64,000 nucleotides of DNA from Clostridium_X cadaveris (GTDB taxonomy: Bacteria > Bacillota > Clostridia > Clostridiales > Clostridiaceae), in NCBI RefSeq assembly GCF_039521325.1, contig NZ_BAAACD010000003.1; one strand, 5' to 3'. The notes under the pieces were generated by a model. That model did not search any database. It was not told the origin of the DNA and was given only the letters and a program-made list of their open reading frames with translations. Both the position numbers and the translations under genes were made by a program. Shown here piece after piece: positions 25,603-34,765 of the stretch. The first letter of the stretch is position 1; every line of letters begins with the position of its first letter.

Positions 25603-25631
25603 GTTCGTATAGTCAATAAATTAATTATATA

Positions 25632-26522
25632 TTATAGGTTTTTCTTAGCCTTAGCTTCATATAAACGTCTATCAGCATATAAAAAAAGCTTATCCCATGT
25701 CCAATCATTCCCAAATTCTTCACTTGATGCGATACCGAATGAAATGTTAAATGGAATTTGTATGTCATTATTATAGTAGCAAATCTTGTGCATTTTTCTG
25801 TAACATTCTTCAATTTCTATCTTAAAATTATGTAAACTCATTCCGCATACAATAATAAGCATCTCATCTCCACCAAAACGTATAACTAACCTCTCTTCAT
25901 CTTTTTTTCGAGAATTAAAGTTCTGCTTCCAAAAACAAGCTGCCTCCTTAAGTAGCTTGTCTCCTGCCTGATGACCATAAGTATCGTTTACAAGTTTAAA
26001 ATCATCAAAATCCATAACACAAACTCCAATAATTATTTTTTTATCATGACAACATTTTAATGATGGAAGAAATTTTTCATCTAAAAAACGTCTATTATAA
26101 ACTCCAGTCAGAGAATCTGTTATTAATAGATTATTATAACTATGAATTAATTTTCCTATTTCATCTTTTTGGTTGCTATCCATTAAAAGATTATTTGTAA
26201 CATCATTTATAATTTCCATAACATAAGGTTTTCCTTCAATTTTTAAATAACGAGATGTCACTAAATATGTCTTATTATTTAGAATTTCAATTTTATATGC
26301 TCGTCCTTTTGACTGTAGTGCACGGAGGGAAGTGCAATTTTCACACCTTTTACAACGCCCCCAAAATTTACTACATATAGAACCACTCTTTTTATAATAA
26401 TCATTGCAATATATCTGTTGAGTAATTGGATTAACAAGACGCAGTATATCATTCTCTCTCTTCTCACATTCTATAAGATTCTCTGCTTCTTTTTGTGTAA
26501 AATTGATTTTCAATTTATCCAT
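25632..26522 (-). CDS. GGDEF diguanylate cyclase with N-terminal Cys-rich PAS-like domain
   Basis: The protein has 296 residues. The C-terminal GGDEF domain (about 125-295) has DSLTGVYNRR, DFDDFKLVNDTYGHQAGD and the active-site loop RFGGDEML, so synthesis of c-di-GMP is likely; the loop has Met in place of the usual Phe. The N-terminal 110 residues look PAS-like and carry a cysteine cluster C50-x6-C57-x2-C60-x2-C63, which could bind zinc or an iron-sulfur cluster and sense redox or metal. No membrane segment. The start follows AAGGGGG. Confidence 0.88.
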   Translation of the reverse strand: MDKLKINFTQKEAENLIECEKRENDILRLVNPITQQIYCNDYYKKSGSICSKFWGRCKRCENCTSLRALQSKGRAYKIEILNNKTYLVTSRYLKIEGKPYVMEIINDVTNNLLMDSNQKDEIGKLIHSYNNLLITDSLTGVYNRRFLDEKFLPSLKCCHDKKIIIGVCVMDFDDFKLVNDTYGHQAGDKLLKEAACFWKQNFNSRKKDEERLVIRFGGDEMLIIVCGMSLHNFKIEIEECYRKMHKICYYNNDIQIPFNISFGIASSEEFGNDWTWDKLFLYADRRLYEAKAKKNL

Positions 26523-26770
26523 AGTTCCCCCTTACTTCTAAGTTAATTAGGACTTTCAGCATTCCTTAAAGTTATTAAACATAAAAATACTTAATTTTAA
26601 ATTCTGAATTAGTCATCAAAAAAGGTAGTAAAAAAAGCTACTATGATAATTTCTGAGCAGCTTTTTAGTCTATTATAATGTTATTATTTAATTTTATTAA
26701 TTCTTGTTTTAATGATGTAATGTTATTTCCATTATAAATTATAATGTTATTAGCACGTTTAAGTCAATAC

Positions 26771-26793
26771 TAACATTACATAAACTAATGTTA
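26771..26793. promoter_or_regulatory. Operator upstream of Xre gene
   Basis: TAACATTA-cataaac-TAATGTTA is a perfect 8-bp inverted repeat ending two bases before the ribosome site. Related TAATGTTA/AATGTTAT words recur at about 26676-26750, so the regulator may bind several sites and repress itself. The gap 26523-26770 otherwise holds only a hairpin near 26630-26669. Confidence 0.6.
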
Positions 26794-26808
26794 ATAGGTG
26801 GTGTTGAC

Positions 26809-27153
26809 ATGTTAAATAAAAAATCTCTAAATGTTGAAATTGGAAGTAGAATAAAAGAAGCACGAGAATCTGCTGGATTGACTCAAGAACGATTTGCTGA
26901 ATTAATCGGAATGGGTACAAAAAATGTATCGGCTGTTGAACGAGGTACTGTTGGTATATCACTTTCATCATTAAAAAAAATATGCCGTATTTTATCTGTA
27001 TCTAGTGACCAAATTCTTTTTGGAGCTCAATTTAATAATCCTTCTCAAGAATTGGCTGAAAGACTTAATCATTTGTCTCTAGAGCAATTCTTAATAGCAG
27101 AAGACATACTTAATAAACTTTTTGAAGCCTTTGCTTTAGGAGAAAGTAAATAA
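26809..27153 (+). CDS. Xre family HTH regulator
   Basis: The protein has 114 residues from ATG 26809, chosen because AGGTGGTG lies just upstream; an in-frame ATG at 26788 would fall inside the operator. GSRIKEARESAGLTQERFAE and GMGTKNVSAVERGTVGIS form the lambda-repressor-like HTH (about 8-65), followed by a C-terminal helical part. It is divergent from the GGDEF gene. Control of that gene is possible but not shown. Confidence 0.88.
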   Translation: MLNKKSLNVEIGSRIKEARESAGLTQERFAELIGMGTKNVSAVERGTVGISLSSLKKICRILSVSSDQILFGAQFNNPSQELAERLNHLSLEQFLIAEDILNKLFEAFALGESK

Positions 27154-27194
27154 TTTGAAATATGCTTAAAATTTTTTAATTTCAATACAAAACA

Positions 27195-27246
27195 AAAATA
27201 AAGCCTTCTATAATAAATTAACATATCATAGGGGGCTTTATTTTTT
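27195..27246 (+). terminator. Terminator after Xre gene
   Basis: aaaataaagcc (27195-27205) pairs with ggctttatttt (27234-27244), with further pairing ttct/aggg-type near the loop and a T run. It can also act on the opposite strand. Confidence 0.7.
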
Positions 27247-27306
27247 ATCTTTAAATTTGAAAAGATTTTAAGGTTTTATAAATAAATTTTCTACATCCTG
27301 CAAAAA

Positions 27307-27672
27307 TCACTTTTTATTTTTACTAAATAAACTTAATCCAACTAACAGACACCCTTCTATATATTGAATATTATTTCTTTTCATATATTCAATAAGCTCA
27401 TCACTTTCTGCACCAGGCTGAATTACTATACACTTGTAGTTTTTATTACATTCTTTTATAAGCTCCAATCCTCTTATTGGATTAATACACAAGTCAATTA
27501 TATCTATATCATCATCAACTTCATTTATAGATTTCAACTCTTTTCCCACTCCATATACTGTATAACCATGGTCAATAAGCTTATTTTTTATCTTAAATGC
27601 ATATTTTTCTTCCTTGATAGTGTCACCTACTACAACAAATACATTTTCCTGCATGATTTCTTTTAAATCCAT
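27307..27672 (-). CDS. CoA-binding domain protein (YccU type)
   Basis: The 121-residue protein matches the small CoA_binding_2 Rossmann family: an N-terminal VFVVVGDTIKEEKYAFKI, HGYTVYGVGKELKSI, IDLCINPIRG and CIVIQPGAESDELIEYMKRN. The family binds CoA or a nucleotide; a defined reaction is not known. It follows the hexosaminidase gene on the same strand by about 58 bases. Confidence 0.85.
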   Translation of the reverse strand: MDLKEIMQENVFVVVGDTIKEEKYAFKIKNKLIDHGYTVYGVGKELKSINEVDDDIDIIDLCINPIRGLELIKECNKNYKCIVIQPGAESDELIEYMKRNNIQYIEGCLLVGLSLFSKNKK

Positions 27673-27729
27673 TTTATCACCTTACTCTTCTTTATATTTG
27701 AGAAATTTTAAAATATTATTAATTTCTAG

Positions 27730-30700
27730 TTACTCTTTTCTCTTATTTCTTAAAAAAACAAGTCCTAATCCAGATGCTGTAAAAATACTAGCAAGCAATC
27801 CCAAATTATTTATATCTCCTGTCCTAGGAACATCTTCACCTTTAGTTGGTTTTTCAGTTTCACCTGGTTTTTCATCTTTACCTGATTCCATTTTTTCAAT
27901 TAATCCTTCTTTAGCTGCTTTTAAAGCTTCTAATACTGAATCTACATCCTCTTGAGTTAAATCCCTATTGTCAGAAGATATTAAGTCTTTAGCTCTTTCT
28001 AAAGCTTTTTCAAATATAGTCCATGATTCTTCTGTATACTTCTCTGATGTTTCACTTTCACATGACTTTAAGTATTCAGTCAGCTCCTCAACACTACCAC
28101 GTTTTACAAACTTACTAATTATATTTTCCAATTCATTAATTGCATTTTCAATATCATCTTGACCAATATTATCTTTGCTAACTAATTCTTCAGCAGCCTT
28201 TATAGCATTATTTAAAACTTCTTGATTAAATGAAGAGGTTGTATAATCTTCACTATTTATATTCTTTGCTTTATCAATAGCTTCCTGCAATGCTTTTTTA
28301 TTTACACCACTATCAATATCCCCTGATGGTGAATAGAACGACATCTCTGCCCCAGAAGCAAACTTATTCTTTGTATCTCCATTAGATTTATTAATAACCA
28401 TACGAATTGTCTTAGCTTTTACTGCATCAAATTTGGCAAACTTAGTCGATGAGTCTCCTGACCAAGCTTTAGCATCTAAAACTTTTGTTTCTTTTCCATT
28501 TTCATCTGTTGCATATAAGTCAAATTCCATTATATTTCCATTTGCAGTTCCATTTTGTCTTGGTATATATGATAATTTTGATATTTCCGTAGGTTTTTCA
28601 AATGTAAATATTAATTCTTGTGGTAATTTAACATTATTATCAGCCCAATTTGAATGCCATATAGTATTTTTATTCCCATCTAAAAGATTTTCTGGTCCTT
28701 CTCCTGTATATTGAGATGATGCAGTAACAGAAATCTCTTTATTAGGTATCTTATTTTTATCTTCCCCTGATTTTTTAATAATAATATTATCAATCTTACC
28801 TTTTATAGAGTTAGTCATAGATCCAATTCTCTCTAATGATAATGCAAATGTAGAATTTGTAATATTGCTTTTCTTAATCATGTTATTATGAACGAATTTA
28901 CCTTTTGCACTTGCAACCATCTCACCATTAACATATAAAGTAGTATTTTGGTTTTCAGTCTTAATAGCTATATTAACCCATTCTTTAACTGGCAATACAT
29001 AATCAAATGTATAATCATACAACTCTCTAGTAAATCCTAACACTCCATTTTCCATTATACGAATATCGTGAGTACCATATGAACTATCACTTTCAAATAA
29101 AATTTGACCTGGTGCAGCTTCCTCTAATCTTAAATCAAATGAAAGTTCATTTCCTTTTCCCAATTTATCTAATGGCATTTCAATAAAACTTTTGTTTCCT
29201 TCTAATGATATGGCATTGGAAGTTTTTCCTGTCTTAAATGAGGCATTAGTTAAATTTGATAAATCACGATTATTTTCACTTGAATCTTCTAATTCATTTT
29301 TCTTCTCAAATGTATAATTTGCATATTGATCATTTATAGAATTTTCTTTAAACAATGGATTTGTATTTGGTGATAGTCCCACATTTTTGCTTGCATTCTG
29401 TAAATTTTCTAAGCTTCCCTTCTCTTTACCATTTGCCCAAGTTTTTTCAGCAACTATTGGTAATGCATCCTGAAAACGCTCATACATATCAGACTCAGTC
29501 AATCCACTAGCACGCTTATCAATATTATCATTCCATATTGCAAAAGCAGCTCCTAATGCTTGATCGTCTCCAGAAGGAATTGCCTTCCATCCTGATTTTG
29601 TAGATACTATATTCGGTTCAAAATTACTATATAGACTATTTGTATTTAGATAATCCCCATAAGCACCTCTTCCACCGTTTCCATTTGGAACCATATACAT
29701 ATAAGAATCTATTGTATTTATTAATTTATATCCCATGTCATACATTTCTTTTCCATCAGCCCAATCTCTAGACCATAAATTCATTTGAACATTTTCAATA
29801 GCTTCAGGCTTTATTTCTGTAACCGGATTATCTTTTATCCATGTTAATCCGCCCCACATACGAACTGGATTTGTATTTTTTATATAAGGAACGAACTCAT
29901 TAATAAAATTACGATATGCTTTATAATTTGCTAAAAACTCATCTGCCCCTATATGAACTACAGTTTCACTATCAAAGGTTGGATTATCTCCTTTAGTATA
30001 TTCGTCAAATATTTCTTTAACCTTTTTAATTGATTCAGGTTTACTTACATCTATGTGATCAATTAAAGGTCTATTGTTTGCTAATGGTGATCTTTTATTC
30101 TTCACCATAATCTCTGGAAATACCTTAGTAAACGAGTTTGCATGAGCTGGAATATCAATTTCTGGTACTATATTTACTCCAATTTTTCTTGATTCATTTA
30201 TAAATTGTTTAAATTCCTCTTTAGAATAAGCATAATCCTTTGCTGTTGCCGATTCATTTTTACTATTTTTTACATTCGATTCTAAACGGAAAGCATCATA
30301 TGCTTTAAAAGCTTCATTTTCTGTTTCTCCAACTCCATAATCCTCTAGCCAAATATAATTATCACTTAAGTGAACTTGGAAATCATTCATTTTGTGCCAT
30401 GCCATATTTTTAGTAATGTCTTTTAACATATCCATAGAAAAAGGTTTACGAGCTACGTCTAATACAAATCCACGAACTTTATACTTAGGATAATCTCTTG
30501 TTATTCCACAAGGCATTGTATTATTATTCTTGCTTTGAGTTAATATTTGAAGAATTGAACGCGTTGACCAATAAGCACCTATTTTATGTTTTGCTTCTAC
30601 TATAACCTTATCAGTGATCTCCATATTATATCCTTCATCACCCAATAAATTATCTTCACTTCCTAATGTAAAATAGAAATCACCTACTCCTACATTATCT

Positions 30701-32142
30701 TTATCATAGCTAATAGATATCTTTCTTCCTGTCATATCTTCATAATCTTTCTTAAACTCATTAGCAGCATATTCTAAGTTATTCTTATATTCAGGATTTA
30801 CTACAATTTTACTATTTTCGTTTGTAGTAAATAATTTATTATCACTGCTATACCATTCTGCTAACTCTGGAGATACAACTGGCTTTTGATTTCCTTTATT
30901 TGCTTCATGTAACCCTGGAATTACTACTTCAAAATCATTTGTAATAGTTACTTCTTTAGTATTATTATTAGTTATCTTTAATGATATTTTAACTGTTTTA
31001 CTCGTCAATGGTTTGTGTACATTGAAATTATTATCTACTATCTGTTCAAAGTCTGCACCATTGTTTTCTATTGTGTATCCTGGAACCTCACTTACTACTA
31101 TTTTATTAGTTTCTGCGTTATATACTGGACGTACACTCTCAATAGTAGGCCCTTCATCCAAAGTAACTACAGTAAATGGATGATCATATAATTCAAATTC
31201 AACTATTCCCCCATTATCCCACGCTGCTTTATGGGTTTCTAAAACTTCTAATTTTACATATTGTCCTAAAACTGGCTTTTCAAAACCTGTGCTATCATAT
31301 GTTGTTTGATTGTCCAACTCTCTTGTAATTGATGGGTCTGATTCATCAAAAGTATTATCTTTTGATACTGTCACCTTATATTTCTTTACGTTGTTAAGAG
31401 GCACTTGTCCACGCTTTTCTAAAAATAAATGGAAATTATCAATATTCTTTTCTTTTCCTAAATCAAGTTTTAAAATAGGCATTGTATTTTGAGTAGAGGC
31501 TAAACGTGTTTCATAATCACCATCTATAGCCTTATCATAAGTATTACCATGACCTTCTGAATTTTCTCCACTAGCATTCGCTCCTATAGATTGGTTAAGA
31601 GTATTTTTATACAATTCAAGCTCAACTATTCCTGCATTATCCCACATATTATCCTTATGCGTTTCAATTATTTCTAGCTTAATATAACGAGTATTTACTG
31701 CCTTAGATAATTTTACATCATCACGGATAGTTTCAGTATTTAGTTCTCTTTCAACTCTAGAATCGTTTTCTTCAAAGTTTTTATCTAATGAGAAAGTTAT
31801 CCTATACTTTTTAACATTGTTTTTATATTGTACGTTTTTTCTATCTTCCAAAAACAGACGTAAAAATTGTATTTTCTTTTCTGATCCTAAATCTAAAATT
31901 ACTGTAGGTTTAGTATTCCTATTAGATGATAAACGAGCATTAAATTCATTACTTTTATCTCCATCTACTACATTATCATAGGTACTTCCATTCTCAGCAT
32001 TCGTTCCCTCTACCACTGTAGAATTTAATGCCACATTATCATTAGAAACATGTTCTTTTGCAAATACTGGAATCCTTAAATTAATAAATATTACTGATAG
32101 AGCTAGGTTGCTTGCTAAAAACCTTTTAAGTCCTTTGTTCAT
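27730..32142 (-). CDS. Cell-wall-anchored beta-N-acetylhexosaminidase (GH20)
   Basis: About 1470 residues. Domain order: signal peptide (1-30); two F5/8-type C (CBM32-like) domains (about 40-325); an Ig-like segment (330-415); a GH20 N-domain; the GH20 barrel (about 545-900) with the catalytic Asp-Glu pair in HIGADEF near residue 734; a LamG-like domain (about 990-1150); a third F5/8C domain (about 1180-1320); two FIVAR-type helical repeats (1330-1430); then a sortase motif VPRTG near 1441, a hydrophobic segment and RNKRKE. It should release N-acetylhexosamines from host glycans such as mucin at the cell surface. ATG 32142 is best spaced from AAAGGGGG. Confidence 0.93.
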   Translation of the reverse strand: MNKGLKRFLASNLALSVIFINLRIPVFAKEHVSNDNVALNSTVVEGTNAENGSTYDNVVDGDKSNEFNARLSSNRNTKPTVILDLGSEKKIQFLRLFLEDRKNVQYKNNVKKYRITFSLDKNFEENDSRVERELNTETIRDDVKLSKAVNTRYIKLEIIETHKDNMWDNAGIVELELYKNTLNQSIGANASGENSEGHGNTYDKAIDGDYETRLASTQNTMPILKLDLGKEKNIDNFHLFLEKRGQVPLNNVKKYKVTVSKDNTFDESDPSITRELDNQTTYDSTGFEKPVLGQYVKLEVLETHKAAWDNGGIVEFELYDHPFTVVTLDEGPTIESVRPVYNAETNKIVVSEVPGYTIENNGADFEQIVDNNFNVHKPLTSKTVKISLKITNNNTKEVTITNDFEVVIPGLHEANKGNQKPVVSPELAEWYSSDNKLFTTNENSKIVVNPEYKNNLEYAANEFKKDYEDMTGRKISISYDKDNVGVGDFYFTLGSEDNLLGDEGYNMEITDKVIVEAKHKIGAYWSTRSILQILTQSKNNNTMPCGITRDYPKYKVRGFVLDVARKPFSMDMLKDITKNMAWHKMNDFQVHLSDNYIWLEDYGVGETENEAFKAYDAFRLESNVKNSKNESATAKDYAYSKEEFKQFINESRKIGVNIVPEIDIPAHANSFTKVFPEIMVKNKRSPLANNRPLIDHIDVSKPESIKKVKEIFDEYTKGDNPTFDSETVVHIGADEFLANYKAYRNFINEFVPYIKNTNPVRMWGGLTWIKDNPVTEIKPEAIENVQMNLWSRDWADGKEMYDMGYKLINTIDSYMYMVPNGNGGRGAYGDYLNTNSLYSNFEPNIVSTKSGWKAIPSGDDQALGAAFAIWNDNIDKRASGLTESDMYERFQDALPIVAEKTWANGKEKGSLENLQNASKNVGLSPNTNPLFKENSINDQYANYTFEKKNELEDSSENNRDLSNLTNASFKTGKTSNAISLEGNKSFIEMPLDKLGKGNELSFDLRLEEAAPGQILFESDSSYGTHDIRIMENGVLGFTRELYDYTFDYVLPVKEWVNIAIKTENQNTTLYVNGEMVASAKGKFVHNNMIKKSNITNSTFALSLERIGSMTNSIKGKIDNIIIKKSGEDKNKIPNKEISVTASSQYTGEGPENLLDGNKNTIWHSNWADNNVKLPQELIFTFEKPTEISKLSYIPRQNGTANGNIMEFDLYATDENGKETKVLDAKAWSGDSSTKFAKFDAVKAKTIRMVINKSNGDTKNKFASGAEMSFYSPSGDIDSGVNKKALQEAIDKAKNINSEDYTTSSFNQEVLNNAIKAAEELVSKDNIGQDDIENAINELENIISKFVKRGSVEELTEYLKSCESETSEKYTEESWTIFEKALERAKDLISSDNRDLTQEDVDSVLEALKAAKEGLIEKMESGKDEKPGETEKPTKGEDVPRTGDINNLGLLASIFTASGLGLVFLRNKRKE

Positions 32143-32148
32143 ATTCAT

Positions 32149-32495
32149 CCCCCTTTTATTTAAGTAGTATAAAATTCTATACTACTTTATTAATATAATT
32201 GTTATATATTAAAGATTCGAAATTTTGATTTCTACCATAACGAATCCTCAATTATGCCACCATGAACTTCATATTAAAAGTTGAACTATTATAAATCCAC
32301 TTAATAAAAGGCTGCACCAATTCAATAATTTCAAATATTCTTACTATTTTTGAAAAATAAAAAGCTGAAAGCAGTATTATCATAAATAATACTGTTTTCA
32401 GCTAATGCCACTCTCGGTTACACGCATAATATTATATTAAAATATATTTATATATTATCTTACCTTCTATAATTTGTCAATATTGTTTTCTAATC
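32149..32495. other. Intergenic: hexosaminidase promoter side and operon terminator
   Basis: No gene is visible. The left part should hold the hexosaminidase promoter; a clear pair of -35/-10 boxes could not be fixed. The right part holds the terminator of the VTC/DUF4956 operon. Confidence 0.4.
32356..32403 (-). terminator. Terminator of the VTC/DUF4956 operon
   Basis: agctgaaa..cagtatta pairs with taatactg..ttcagct (about 17 pairs with one mismatch), followed on the minus strand by a T-rich tail (complement of 32354-32363). Confidence 0.85.
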
Positions 32496-33161
32496 CTATG
32501 AAGCTGAATTCAAAAGATTAACGCTATCTATTCCTCCAAGCTGAAAAATTTCATTAATCATATTGTTTTCTTCTCTTTGAGGAATTCTTACTTCGTAGAC
32601 AAGTTCAAAGGAATCCACTAATACATTTTTTGCTTTTACAGAACTGTTACCTTGAATTTTATCTATGATAGTTTGAATGCTGTCTAAATCTGTATTACTG
32701 CCTCTTACTACAAGAAGCATTGAATTATTTCCTTCTCCCCTTTTCTTAGTGAATATCATTACTACTGCAAGTATTATACTTCCAATTATACCTATTACAT
32801 AGCTTTGAGTAGCTGCAGCAATACCTATTGCCATACTCCAAAAGATAAAGCCTATATCCCTTGGGTCTTTAATGTTTGTACGAAATCTAACTATTGAAAG
32901 AGATCCGAGCATCCCTAATGATAAGGCTAAATTTGATTGAATTAAATCCATAAGTATTGTAGAAACAAACGCAAGTGTCACTAGGGTTATTCCAAATTTA
33001 GGTTCGTAAGTTGAATCTGTATGAGAAATTCTATAAGCTCCCCACATTATAAATGCAAATAGCAGTGCAGTGCCCATACTTATTAAAATTACTGATGTAT
33101 CTGGCTTAGTTGTAATCGTATTTAGCAATTGATCCATATTGATTTGAAATTGTTCATTCAT
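32496..33161 (-). CDS. DUF4956 membrane protein (second copy)
   Basis: About 221 residues from ATG 33161, which is correctly spaced from GAGG; earlier ATGs are too close and a longer frame overlaps the upstream gene. The N-terminal half has three to four membrane segments with LGMLGSLSIVRFRTNIKDPR and DIGFIFWSMAIGIAAATQSY between; the C-terminal half is a soluble ferredoxin-like fold (KKRGEG..LLVVRGSNTD). This is the DUF4956 family, often found beside VTC-domain proteins. It is a paralogue of the protein at 34081-34749. Confidence 0.88.
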   Translation of the reverse strand: MNEQFQINMDQLLNTITTKPDTSVILISMGTALLFAFIMWGAYRISHTDSTYEPKFGITLVTLAFVSTILMDLIQSNLALSLGMLGSLSIVRFRTNIKDPRDIGFIFWSMAIGIAAATQSYVIGIIGSIILAVVMIFTKKRGEGNNSMLLVVRGSNTDLDSIQTIIDKIQGNSSVKAKNVLVDSFELVYEVRIPQREENNMINEIFQLGGIDSVNLLNSAS

Positions 33162-33174
33162 CATCATTACCTCA

Positions 33175-34068
33175 CTATTTAGTATTTTTATCAATTATAT
33201 TTTCAACTTTTATAGATGTTCCGTCAGAAACAAAATCTACAGCTAATTGCTCTCCTTCTGAATAGTAAGCTTCAACACTGTGACTTTTCAATCTTTCAGC
33301 TATTTCTTGATTCATTGAATCAGGATTTTCTTCCATATTACCACATATAATTCCGTATTTAGGTTTAACCTTTTGCAATAAACTTACTGTTGTAGCATCA
33401 TCCTCTCCATGATGTCCAAGTTTTAACACTTCTGCTTGAAGATTTACTCCACTTGCTAAAAACTTTGCTTCCTCTTCCTTCTCCATATCTCCAGTCATAA
33501 GATAGGCTGTATCTCCATAAGTTATGCGTAATACTACCGAATTATTATTAGCATTTTTCTTGTCAATTTTACTAGGTATCCAAACTTCCACATTGGCACT
33601 TCCTAAACTCAGTTTTTCTCCACCTTTAAGTTCCACTAAATCTATACCATTTTCCTTGGCAATTTCTCTGTCATCAATGTTTTCATAAGATACTGTGTCT
33701 AAGGCCGATATATATATTTTCTCTGTTTTAAAAGCTTTTACTAATGCTTCTAAACCTCCTGCATGATCTTTGTGTCCATGAGATAAAAAGATTCCATTTA
33801 ATTTTTCTACACCTTTTACCTTTAATAGTCTTGCAATCTGCGGAAAATCCTGAGCCTTTCCTGTATCACATAAGTAATAGCCATCTCCTGGTACGTCAAT
33901 CAAAAAAGCATCTCCCTTACCTATATTAATAAAAGATAAGGTTAATTTTTCTCCATCTTTTATAGAACTCTTTTCATTTTCTACAGTTTTAGCTTCCCCA
34001 CATCCAGCTAGTGTAATAATTGATATAATCAAAATAAACAACATTTTCTTTAAACGTCTCATCTTCAA
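33175..34068 (-). CDS. Secreted lipoprotein with ComEC-type metallo-beta-lactamase domain
   Basis: The 297-residue protein has a lipoprotein signal (about 5-23, IITLAGCGE with the lipid-bearing Cys) and a metallo-beta-lactamase fold (about 45-280) with HGHKDHAGG (H-x-H-x-D-H) and a later LGHHGEDDA. The fold is like the ComEC C-terminal domain and clostridial secreted hydrolases with nuclease or phosphodiesterase activity. A TTG start at 34068 sits seven bases after GGGAGG and is better placed than ATG 34062. It lies between two DUF4956 genes, an arrangement suggesting work with the polyphosphate system. Confidence 0.85.
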   Translation of the reverse strand: MKMRRLKKMLFILIISIITLAGCGEAKTVENEKSSIKDGEKLTLSFINIGKGDAFLIDVPGDGYYLCDTGKAQDFPQIARLLKVKGVEKLNGIFLSHGHKDHAGGLEALVKAFKTEKIYISALDTVSYENIDDREIAKENGIDLVELKGGEKLSLGSANVEVWIPSKIDKKNANNNSVVLRITYGDTAYLMTGDMEKEEEAKFLASGVNLQAEVLKLGHHGEDDATTVSLLQKVKPKYGIICGNMEENPDSMNQEIAERLKSHSVEAYYSEGEQLAVDFVSDGTSIKVENIIDKNTK

Positions 34069-34080
34069 TTAAATTCCTCC

Positions 34081-34749
34081 CTAAGCTACCTTCGTCTCTG
34101 GTGCTAATATATTAACTCCTTGAATTCCTTCCATATCATTTAATATAGATATAATAAACTCCTCTTCCTTAGGCTTTACTCTAAGTTCATAAACAAGTTC
34201 AAAGGAATCCATAAAAATATTTTTGCTTTGAATGATGCTTCCAGGAGTTTTTCTAAGCATTTCTTGAACACTGTCTATTTGTGATTTTGCACCACGTACT
34301 ACCATCATCAATGATTTTTTCTTTTTCACAGTTCTATCAAATACAATTAAGACACATCCTAAAGTAAGTGAACTCAAAATGCCAATAGCAAAAGCTCCTA
34401 CTGCAGAAGAAATACCTATCGTAAGTGCCCAAAAAATAAATCCAATATCTCTAGGATCTTTAGTATTAGTTCGTACTCTACATATAGATAGTGAACCCAG
34501 TACCCCCAAAGAAAGCAATGGATTATTCTGTACTAAAGCCAAAAGTACTGTTGAAATAAAAGATAACATCAAAAGTGTTACATTAAAATTTTTATTATAG
34601 GTTAAAGAATTGTGACACCTTTTATATACGATAAGCATGAATCCTGACAATATCATTGTAAATGCTAAACTAAACATTAAAGCTATAGGAGTAACAATAT
34701 ATGGGTTTGACAAACTGCTTCCAGTAAAAAATTCAATAAATTTACTCAT
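34081..34749 (-). CDS. DUF4956 membrane protein (first copy)
   Basis: The 222-residue protein has about four membrane segments in the first 135 residues and a soluble C-terminal domain (KKKKSLMMVVRGAKSQIDSV). The conserved core LGVLGSLSICRVRTNTKDPR-DIGFIFWALTIGISSAVGA is nearly the same as in the second copy. DUF4956 proteins are commonly encoded beside VTC-domain proteins, as here (17 bases from it), and probably form a membrane complex with it. Confidence 0.9.
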   Translation of the reverse strand: MSKFIEFFTGSSLSNPYIVTPIALMFSLAFTMILSGFMLIVYKRCHNSLTYNKNFNVTLLMLSFISTVLLALVQNNPLLSLGVLGSLSICRVRTNTKDPRDIGFIFWALTIGISSAVGAFAIGILSSLTLGCVLIVFDRTVKKKKSLMMVVRGAKSQIDSVQEMLRKTPGSIIQSKNIFMDSFELVYELRVKPKEEEFIISILNDMEGIQGVNILAPETKVA

Positions 34750-34765
34750 TTCTTAATACATCTCC

